This document shows positions 35,954 to 42,508 of a stretch of DNA of 64,000 nucleotides, piece by piece. Source of the DNA: Rhodosalinus halophilus (GTDB lineage Bacteria > Pseudomonadota > Alphaproteobacteria > Rhodobacterales > Rhodobacteraceae); contig NZ_QNTQ01000004.1 of assembly GCF_003298775.1 (NCBI RefSeq), positions 186,001-250,000 on the forward strand, in the 5' to 3' direction. Position numbers and translations under genes: made by a program. Each line of letters starts with the position of its first letter. Position 1 is the first letter of the stretch. Below the pieces are notes generated by a model. It searched no databases, was not told where the DNA came from, and worked only from the letters and a program-made list of their open reading frames with translations.

Positions 35954-36829
35954 TCACCTGAGCGCACCGATGGCGTATTGCGGCGACACCTGCTCCGCCT
36001 CCAGCCAGCGCGCGAGCGCCGCCGGATCGGGCTGCCCCTCGGTCCGTGTTTCCGCCCGTGCGAGACCGCCGGAGATGTAGAGCGAATCGATCCCCTCCCC
36101 CATCGCGCCGGCGATGTCGGTGCGGGTGCCGTCGCCGATGGCCAGCATCGCCTCGCGGGGCACGTCGCGCCCCAGCGCCGCGAGCCGCCGGTAGGCCAGA
36201 TCGTAGATCGGCGGATGCGGCTTGCCGAAATAGAGGCTCTCCCCGCCCATCTCGGTATAGAGCGCGGCGACCGCCCCCGCGCACCACTCGCGCGTTTCGC
36301 CCCGGTCCACGACGATATCGGGGTTCGCGCAGAGCAGCTTGAGCCCCTGCGTCTTGGCGTAGAGCAGCTCGGGACGCAGCACCGCCGGATCGGCCATCGG
36401 ATCGAACGGCCCGGTACAGACGATGCCTTCGGCCGCGCGCAGCGGCACGCGCTCGATCTCGAGCGGATCGTCGAGCAGCTTCAGCGGCTCGAAGAAGCCG
36501 TGGTCGTGGTCCTGCCCGATGAACCCGACCTTCTGCCCCACCACGCCGCGGAACATCGCCGCCCGCGCGCTGTCGCCCGAGGTGGCCATCGCGTCCCAGG
36601 CGTCGCGCGGCACACCCAGCCTGTCGAGCTGACGTTCCACCCCGGTACGCGGTTTGGGCGAGTTGGTCACCAGCACCACCGCGCCGCCCCGCGTCTGCCG
36701 ATAGCGCCTGAGCGCCGCCACCGCCTCGGGCAGCGCACGCACCCCGTCGTGCACGCAGCCCCAGAGATCCACCAGGAGTGCATCGTAACGGGCGGAAATC
36801 TCGTCGAGCGACTCGATGATGCGGGTCAT
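35954..36829 (-). CDS. HAD-superfamily phosphatase, TIGR01459 type
   Basis: 291 residues. The nucleophile motif is LLVDLWGCVHDGV (D21). In this NagD-like class the second acidic residue of DxD is replaced by Trp-containing DLWG, as in the TIGR01459 family. Motif II is VLVTNSPKPR (residues about 52-61), motif III FGKPHPPIYD and motif IV AIGDGTRTDI. Substrate unknown; probably a sugar phosphate or nucleotide. The ribosome-binding site GGAGG is entirely inside a perfect 10-bp hairpin that ends at the start codon (see separate entry). Confidence 0.9.
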   Translation of the reverse strand: MTRIIESLDEISARYDALLVDLWGCVHDGVRALPEAVAALRRYRQTRGGAVVLVTNSPKPRTGVERQLDRLGVPRDAWDAMATSGDSARAAMFRGVVGQKVGFIGQDHDHGFFEPLKLLDDPLEIERVPLRAAEGIVCTGPFDPMADPAVLRPELLYAKTQGLKLLCANPDIVVDRGETREWCAGAVAALYTEMGGESLYFGKPHPPIYDLAYRRLAALGRDVPREAMLAIGDGTRTDIAGAMGEGIDSLYISGGLARAETRTEGQPDPAALARWLEAEQVSPQYAIGALR

Positions 36830-36858
36830 GACGCCCCTCCGGCACGAAGAGGGGCGTC
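36830..36858 (-). promoter_or_regulatory. Hairpin sequestering the HAD gene ribosome-binding site
   Basis: In the mRNA, GACGCCCCUC pairs perfectly with GAGGGGCGUC across a 9-base loop, and the 3' arm touches the AUG. The GGAGG Shine-Dalgarno sequence lies in that arm. A wobble pair extends the stem to 11. No U-run follows, so it is not a typical intrinsic terminator. It could instead be a remnant of ppaC transcript processing. Confidence 0.5.
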
Positions 36859-36902
36859 GCCGCGGACGCCCCGTACTATTCGCGATCGCCCCGCGCTGGC
36901 CT

Positions 36903-37823
36903 TCAGACCGCGAGGTTCGGGATGATCTGCTTCTTGCGGCTCATCACGCCGGGCAGCACCACCGTGTCGCCCTCGACCGCCGCGCCGAAGCTCTTTTCGG
37001 CCACCCGTTTTACAAGCTCGTTCGGCACCAGGAGCGTCGCCTCTTCACGCAGGATGTCAACGACGAAGAGCAGCACCTGATCGACGCCGTCCTCCTCCGC
37101 GACCTTGGGCATGGCCGCCATCAGCGCGTCCTTGCGCGACAGCACCTGGTCCGGGCTCGTCGTCTCCAGCACGCTCACGCGGAATTTCGTGCCGCCGACC
37201 TCGTAGGACTTCGAGTCCATCCGCAGGAGCTCCGCCTCCGAGAAAGCGGAGACGTCGGATTTCGCCGCGAACATCTCGGCGGCGTAGTCCGGGATCGAAA
37301 CCCCGAGATCGGCGGCGAGGCTTTCGGCCACCGCGCGGTCCTTGTCGGTGGTGGTGGGGCTGCGGAACGCGAGCGTGTCGGACAGGATGCAGGAGAGCAT
37401 CGCGCCCTTGACGCTCTCGGGCATCCGTTCGGCGTCCGCGCCCATCAGGTCGTGCATGATGGTCGCGGTGCAGGCCAGCGGACGCACCGTGATGTCGATC
37501 GGCGCCTTCGTCTCGATGCCCCCCGTCAGCTTGTGGTGGTCGATGATCGCCTTTATGTCGAGCGCGTTGACGTTCTCGGGCAGTTCGGCGGGGTTGTTGG
37601 TATCCACGATCACCACCGGCGCACCGTCCTCGATCCGCTCGGCGACCCGCGGGCGGTCGAGCTTCCAGCGCTCGAGCACGAAGGCCGCCTCGGTGTTGGG
37701 CTCGCCCAGCAGAACCGGCTCGGCCGCCTCGCCCTTCACCTCGGAAAGATACCACGCCCAGATGATGGGCGAGCCGGTGGAGTCGGTGTCGGGGGCCTTG
37801 TGGCCGAAAACCTGAAGCGTCAT
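36903..37823 (-). CDS. ppaC: Manganese-dependent inorganic pyrophosphatase
   Basis: 306 residues, family II pyrophosphatase of DHH plus DHHA2 type. It hydrolyses pyrophosphate to drive biosynthetic reactions. GHKAPDTDSTGSP (residues 7-19) and VIVDTNNP (71-78) supply metal ligands, and the diagnostic DHH is in IIDHHKLTGG (93-102). The C-terminal DHHA2 domain ends SFGAAVEGDTVVLPGVMSRKKQIIPNL, with the SRKKQ substrate-binding loop. Upstream are the AT-poor leader and the palindrome cluster. No CBS insertion is present. Confidence 0.93.
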   Translation of the reverse strand: MTLQVFGHKAPDTDSTGSPIIWAWYLSEVKGEAAEPVLLGEPNTEAAFVLERWKLDRPRVAERIEDGAPVVIVDTNNPAELPENVNALDIKAIIDHHKLTGGIETKAPIDITVRPLACTATIMHDLMGADAERMPESVKGAMLSCILSDTLAFRSPTTTDKDRAVAESLAADLGVSIPDYAAEMFAAKSDVSAFSEAELLRMDSKSYEVGGTKFRVSVLETTSPDQVLSRKDALMAAMPKVAEEDGVDQVLLFVVDILREEATLLVPNELVKRVAEKSFGAAVEGDTVVLPGVMSRKKQIIPNLAV

Positions 37824-37969
37824 GGAATGCGGTCCCGTTGCTGCTCTGAAATGTCGCGCGCCTTATAGGAGCGGCGCACGCCCTTGTCACGGGGCCGTCG
37901 CTGCATTGCAGCATCGCGGCCGGCGCAACGGCCCGCTCCTTCCTCTTGCGAAAGATACCCCGGGGGTGA

Positions 37970-38087
37970 GGCCCGGAACGGGCCGAGGGGGCAGCGCCCC
38001 CTCGCCGAGGTCCCGGGCGGGCCGATGGCCGCGGAGCGGTGGCCAAGGCGTTTGCAAACGCCTTGAACGCGCTTTGCAAGCGCGTTC
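37970..38087. repeat. Cluster of four palindromes between ppaC and phosphomannomutase
   Basis: Four inverted repeats in 118 bases. Hairpin A is GGCCC/GGGCC (37970-37984). Hairpin B is GAGGGGGC/GCCCCCTC with a 3-base loop (37985-38003). C is a perfect palindrome, AAGGCGTTTGCAAACGCCTT (38045-38064). D is GAACGCGCTT/AAGCGCGTTC with a TGC loop (38065-38087), starting right where C ends. C and D sit just past the mutase stop on the minus strand and may terminate it or stabilise its 3' end. The whole gap 37824-38098 contains no gene. Confidence 0.65.
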
Positions 38088-38098
38088 TCGCGCTCCGC

Positions 38099-39592
38099 TC
38101 AGATCCTCTGGTCGTAGTCCCCGACCACCGGTTCCGTCCGGATCACCGCGTCGATATCGGCGAAGATCGCGCGCATCTCCTCCTCGCTTTCGGGGCTTTC
38201 GCAGACCACCACCAGGTTGGGGGTGTTCGAACTCGCCCGCACCAGCCCCCAGGCGCCGTTGTCGAGGATCACGCGCGCCCCGTTCACGGTCACCACGCGG
38301 TCGATCGGGCGCCCGCCCAAGGTGTCGCCCGCCTCGGCCTTGGCCTCGAGCTTGCCGACGAGACGGCCCAGCACCTCGTATTTCTCCGTATCGCCGCAGA
38401 AGGGCGACATGGTGGGCGTGGACCAGGTGCGCGGCAGGGCCTTGCGCAGGTCCGACATCCGGCTTTCGGGGTTGCGGTCCAGGATCCGGCAGATCTCCAC
38501 GGCCACGCGCATCCCGTCGTCGTAGCCCCGACCCACCGGCTCGGCCAGGAAGTAGTGCCCCGACTTCTCGAAGCCGGCGAGTGCGCCGATCTCCTTGACC
38601 CGGCGCTTCATGTGGCTGTGGCCGGTCTTCCAGTAGTCGGCCTTGACGCCGAGTTTCTGAAGCTCGGGATCGGCGGCGAAGAGGCCGGTCGATTTCACGT
38701 CCGCCACGAAGGTGGCGCCCGGGTGCAGCTTGCCCAGGTCGCGGGCCATGATGACGCCCACCTTGTCGGCGAAGATCTCCTCGCCCTCGTCGTCCACCAC
38801 GCCGCAGCGGTCGCCGTCCCCGTCGAAGCCCAGCGCAAGGTCAGCGCCCGTCTCGCGCACCACGCGGGCCATGTCGTGCAGCATCTCCATGGCCTCTGGG
38901 TTGGGGTTGTAGTTGGGGAAGCTGTAGTCGAGCTCGGTGTGGAGCGGGATGACCTCGACCCCGATGCGCTCCAGCAGCACCGGGGCGAAGGCGCCGGCGG
39001 TGCCGTTGCCCGTGGCGCAGACCACGCGCAGCTTGCGCGACATGCGGAAATCGCCGGCCAGATCCTCGAGATAGGCGTCGCGCACGCCCTCGACGAATTC
39101 CCAGCCGCCGCCCTCGCGCCGTTCGCCGCGGCCCTCGAGCACGATGTCGCGCAGCTCCGCCATCTCCTCGGGGCCATGCGTCAGCGGGCGCTCGAAGCCC
39201 ATCTTCACGCCGGTCCAGCCGTTGGGATTGTGGCTCGCCGTGACCATCGCCACCGCCGGCACGTCGAGGTGGAACTGCGCGAAATAGGCCATCGGCGAGA
39301 GCGCCGGGCCGATGTCCTTCACCCGGATGCCCGCCTGCACCAGCCCGAGGATCAGCGCCTGCTTGATGGCGAGCGAATAGTCCCGGTAGTCGTTGCCGAC
39401 CGCGATCTCCGGCCGGATGCCGCGGCGCTGCATCTGCGTGCCGAGCCCGCGGCCCAGAGCCGTCATGCCCGGCAGGTTGATCTCCTCCGGGTAGCGCCAG
39501 CGGGCGTCGTATTCGCGAAAGCCCGTCGGCGCGATCATCGGCTCGGACAGGAACTCCCAGGTGTTCGGGCGGCTCTCGGGATGGGGGCGCAT
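38099..39592 (-). CDS. Phosphomannomutase / phosphoglucomutase
   Basis: 497 residues from the ATG; an upstream in-frame TTG would add two. Interconverts hexose 1- and 6-phosphates (ManB/AlgC type), feeding GDP-mannose or UDP-glucose for surface polysaccharides. The phosphoserine loop is VTASHNPNGWTGVKMG (residues about 115-130) and the magnesium loop ALGFDGDGDRCGVVD (about 243-257). The sugar-binding GYDDGMRVAVE lies in the third domain. Next to the capsule-export genes kpsE-like and kpsT on the same strand, which supports a polysaccharide role. Confidence 0.92.
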   Translation of the reverse strand: MRPHPESRPNTWEFLSEPMIAPTGFREYDARWRYPEEINLPGMTALGRGLGTQMQRRGIRPEIAVGNDYRDYSLAIKQALILGLVQAGIRVKDIGPALSPMAYFAQFHLDVPAVAMVTASHNPNGWTGVKMGFERPLTHGPEEMAELRDIVLEGRGERREGGGWEFVEGVRDAYLEDLAGDFRMSRKLRVVCATGNGTAGAFAPVLLERIGVEVIPLHTELDYSFPNYNPNPEAMEMLHDMARVVRETGADLALGFDGDGDRCGVVDDEGEEIFADKVGVIMARDLGKLHPGATFVADVKSTGLFAADPELQKLGVKADYWKTGHSHMKRRVKEIGALAGFEKSGHYFLAEPVGRGYDDGMRVAVEICRILDRNPESRMSDLRKALPRTWSTPTMSPFCGDTEKYEVLGRLVGKLEAKAEAGDTLGGRPIDRVVTVNGARVILDNGAWGLVRASSNTPNLVVVCESPESEEEMRAIFADIDAVIRTEPVVGDYDQRI

Positions 39593-39705
39593 CGGCAAGG
39601 GGCCTCTTTCGGCTGCGCCGCGGCGCGCGCGGCAGTCCAGACAAGGCGCGGGCCGCCTCGGGCGGCCCGGTTCGATCGGCGGGCGCGACCCTCTCTATCC
39701 GCGTC

Positions 39706-41391
39706 TCAGGACGAGACCTGTTCGCGCAGGATCGAGGCGGTCAGCGAAATCATCAGGTAGATGCCCGAAAAGATCAGGAAGGCCAAGACCGTGTTCTCGA
39801 AGGCGCGCGGATAGCTCGGATCCTCGGGCGGAAGCGGGCGCACCGATGTCGTCAGGTAGCGCGTCTGCGAGTTGGCGTCGCGCCGTGCCTGTTCGAGCGC
39901 CTCGAGCGCGGATTGCAGCATCATGTCGCGCGTGGCCACATCGGCCTGCGCCAGCTGGATCTGCGAAGCGAGCGCAGCGAGCGAGCCCTGCGAGGTCGTG
40001 GCCTCGGTCATCTGGGAGTTGACCTGCTCGAGCAGCGCCTCGAGACGGCGGATATCGCCGCGCACGCCCTCCAGCCGCGCGGCGTTGGGCCGCAGGTTGT
40101 CCTCGAGCGCGGCGAGCTCCAGCTGCTTTTCCTGGATCTGCATCTCGATGTTGTTGATCTGGCTGCGCAGCGCCGCGATCCGGCCCTCCGGGTCGAGCAC
40201 CGCGCCCTCCTGCTGGAGCTGGACCAGTGCCTGCTGCGCCTCGCGGCGGGCCTCCTCGGCCTCGGCCAGCGCGCGCTCCGCGTCGGCCACCTGGTTTTCG
40301 CGCTTGCGCTGCGAGAGGTTGTCCACCCGCTCCTCGGCGTAGGACAGAAGCGCCTCGGAAAACCGGGCCGAGACCTCCGGATCGGCGGCGGTCACCTCCA
40401 TGCGGATCACGCCCTCGGTCGGGTCGTAGCCCAGATCGACGTTGCGTGTGTAGAGGCTGTAGGCATCCTCGATCGAGGCGTCCGGATCGAGCCGCTGGAT
40501 CGGGTCGATCCAGGGCTGCGAGAAATGCGCCCGAAAGCCCTCGTCCTCGTCGAGCCGCACCATCGCGTCCTTCGACTCCAGATAGGACTGCACGGCGATG
40601 GAATCCTGGTTCGTCGCGAACTGCGTGCCCGAAAGAAGACCGCCCACCGGGCTGCCCCCGCTGTCGGACTTCAGGATCAGGAACTCCGACTTCGTGGCGT
40701 ACATCGGCGTGGCCATGACGAAGAAATACCAGCCGGCCAGGAAGGTGGGCAGAAAGACGAAGAAGGCGAGCCGCGTGAGCAGCAGCGCGAGCTTGCGCCG
40801 GCGTCGCCGGGCGATGTCGCGCTGGATGCGCATGATCTCGCTCGCGCGGCGGTCCGCCGGGTTGACCTCGGTGGAGGGCAGCGTCGTTCCGCTGCGGTTC
40901 TGCGGCACGGTCTGCGGCAGTCGAGCGGGCTCTTCCTTTGCCTCGTCGGGCGCGCGCTCCTCGGGGACCACAAGCTCGAGCATGCTGGCGTGGCGGAACG
41001 GATCGATGCCGCGAGCGCGCAACTGGCGCACCGCGTCGAAGTCCGATGTGGCGGCGATCCCGTGCCGCTGGGCGACACGCCGGGCCATGCGGAGCTGGCG
41101 GCCGGTCAGCCCCTCGCGGCGGATCGCGTCGATCTGATCGGAGACCGTGACCTCCTCCGGGCTCTGGACCTCGCCGCTGACGCCGCGGGTCTCCTCGGCG
41201 GCCGAAGCGCCCTGCCCGCCCAGCGCCGCGCGCAGCGCCGCGACATTTTCAGAGGCGCGGCCGCCCGAGCCCTGCGCCTTGGGCCGCCCAGACGCGGCGG
41301 CGCCGGCAGCCACGCCCGCCCCGGCAGACGCGCCGGAGCGCTGCACCGGCCGGCGCAGGCGGAACTTCCTAACCTTCGGTCTGGTAGTCAT
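39706..41391 (-). CDS. Capsule polysaccharide export inner-membrane protein (KpsE/Wzz-like PCP)
   Basis: 561 residues. A long cytoplasmic N-terminus (about 1-195), Ala/Gly/Arg-rich and including a helical QLRMARRVAQRHGIAATSDFDAVRQL region, is followed by a first membrane segment (about 202-226), a periplasmic coiled coil (about 345-480) and a second membrane segment near 535-555. That is the layout of polysaccharide co-polymerases of ABC export systems. It bridges the ABC transporter to the outer-membrane exporter. The start codon lies 23 bases inside kpsT, so the two are coupled. The N-terminal extension is longer than in E. coli KpsE. Confidence 0.85.
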   Translation of the reverse strand: MTTRPKVRKFRLRRPVQRSGASAGAGVAAGAAASGRPKAQGSGGRASENVAALRAALGGQGASAAEETRGVSGEVQSPEEVTVSDQIDAIRREGLTGRQLRMARRVAQRHGIAATSDFDAVRQLRARGIDPFRHASMLELVVPEERAPDEAKEEPARLPQTVPQNRSGTTLPSTEVNPADRRASEIMRIQRDIARRRRRKLALLLTRLAFFVFLPTFLAGWYFFVMATPMYATKSEFLILKSDSGGSPVGGLLSGTQFATNQDSIAVQSYLESKDAMVRLDEDEGFRAHFSQPWIDPIQRLDPDASIEDAYSLYTRNVDLGYDPTEGVIRMEVTAADPEVSARFSEALLSYAEERVDNLSQRKRENQVADAERALAEAEEARREAQQALVQLQQEGAVLDPEGRIAALRSQINNIEMQIQEKQLELAALEDNLRPNAARLEGVRGDIRRLEALLEQVNSQMTEATTSQGSLAALASQIQLAQADVATRDMMLQSALEALEQARRDANSQTRYLTTSVRPLPPEDPSYPRAFENTVLAFLIFSGIYLMISLTASILREQVSS

Positions 41392-42031
41392 AGAGTTGAC
41401 GTGCCTCTTCGAGGGTGTCGAACATGTGGAGCCTTCCGTCGAGCAGCACCGCGGCACTGACGGCGAAGCGCTCCAGCACCTGGGGCTGGTGCGAGACGAT
41501 CACCAGGGTCGTGGTGCGCAGCCGCTCGCGCAGGATCTCGCCCGCCTTGCGGTTGAACTCGGCGTCGGTGGAGGACGGCATCCCCTCGTCGATGAGATAG
41601 ACGTCGAAGTCGAGCGCGAGCATGAGCGAGAAGGTGAACCGCGCCCTCATGCCCGAGGAATAGGTGCCCAGCGGCTGGTCGAAATACTCCTCGAGCCCGC
41701 AGAGCCAGCGGCAGAACGCCTCGACGTAGTCGGGATCGAGCCCGTAGAGCTGCGCGATGTAGCGGGCGTTCTCGCGCGCGGAATGCTTCGAGATCACCCC
41801 GCCCATGAAGCCCAATGGGAAGGAAACCTTGCAGTTGCGGCGGATTTCCCCCTCGTCCGGCTTCTCGAGCCCGGCCATCATCTTGATCAGCGTCGTCTTG
41901 CCCGTCCCGTTCGGTGCGAGCACGCCGAGCGAGCGCCCGAGTTCCACGCGAAAGGACACGCTGTCAAGAATGACCTTGCGCTGCGTGCCGGTCCAGAAGG
42001 ACTTGCTGACGTTGTCGAACTCGATCATCAC
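41369..42031 (-). CDS. kpsT: Capsule polysaccharide export ABC transporter ATP-binding protein
   Basis: 220 residues. Walker A region GVLAPNGTGKTT at 35-46, with Pro-Asn-Gly-Thr as usual for KpsT. The signature is YSSGM at 123-127 and Walker B VYLIDE at 143-148. Powers export of group 2 type capsular polysaccharide. The membrane partner KpsM is not encoded next to it in this window. First gene of kpsT-kpsE-like-(phosphomannomutase). Its leader carries a 9-bp hairpin at 42039-42071. Confidence 0.9.
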   Translation of the reverse strand: MMIEFDNVSKSFWTGTQRKVILDSVSFRVELGRSLGVLAPNGTGKTTLIKMMAGLEKPDEGEIRRNCKVSFPLGFMGGVISKHSARENARYIAQLYGLDPDYVEAFCRWLCGLEEYFDQPLGTYSSGMRARFTFSLMLALDFDVYLIDEGMPSSTDAEFNRKAGEILRERLRTTTLVIVSHQPQVLERFAVSAAVLLDGRLHMFDTLEEARQLYDYQTEG

Positions 42032-42256
42032 CTGCCCCGGGGCGCACCTTTGACACGCTGTCGTGCGCCCCTACCCTGCGGGCGCGCGGTTGAAGCAGTC
42101 CTAATCCCCGAATTGGGCTGTATTATGTCGCCAGTGGCCGGCACAACACAAGCTCTCGTCGCAATGTCGCCACGCGCGAAACGACCCGCCGCATTCCCGC
42201 CGCGCAGCAGGAACCGCAGCCGGGGCCGCGCCGGCCCGAAGGCCCGGAGCCGCCGG
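42032..42256 (-). promoter_or_regulatory. kpsT leader and promoter region
   Basis: A 9-bp perfect stem, GGGGCGCAC/GTGCGCCCC with a 15-base loop (42039-42071), lies 8 bases before kpsT. Farther up on the minus strand a CATAAT -10-like box (42122-42127) is preceded after 18 bases by a weak TTGTGT. No gene is seen in these 225 bases. Confidence 0.4.
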
Positions 42257-42508
42257 TCACTCCGGCGCGAGCGAGAGCCGGATCGGACCGCGCGCCGCCG
42301 CGGGGTCCACCGGGCGCCCCTTCTGCGTCGCGTGGAGAGGGAGCTTCGCCGCCACGCGCCGCACCTCCGGCATCAGGGGCCGCCAGTCCTGCGCGAGCGC
42401 GCGCGCCGCCTCGGAAGGACAGAAGCTCTTGCCCGGCCCCCGCGCGCGCGCCAGCCGCATGAGGGCTTCGGTGATCGCGTCGTCGGTAACGGCGCCGTCG
42501 TCAGTCAA
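42257..42508 (-). CDS. DUF3253 domain protein
   Basis: 83 residues. The motif RARGPGKSFCPSEAARAL followed by WRPLMPEVRRVAAKL and TQKGRPVDPAAARGPIRLSL is the DUF3253 signature, a small winged-helix-like fold of unknown function. The likely start is TTG, giving MTDDGAVTDDAITEAL. It overlaps the ileS stop by 8 bases, so it is read through from ileS. No ATG is available in frame. Not related to tRNA synthesis in any known way. Confidence 0.75.
   Translation of the reverse strand: MTDDGAVTDDAITEALMRLARARGPGKSFCPSEAARALAQDWRPLMPEVRRVAAKLPLHATQKGRPVDPAAARGPIRLSLAPE

Noticed and set aside
36830-36858. Intrinsic terminator for ppaC
   Set aside because: The stem is strong but no T-run follows it on the minus strand, and it runs directly into a start codon.
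38044-38087. TTTGCAAA and TTTGCAAG as a PccR operator near phosphomannomutase
   Set aside because: The cores are 14 bases apart, not 4, and each is the centre of a much longer palindrome. No propionate gene is adjacent. Kept only as a palindrome finding.
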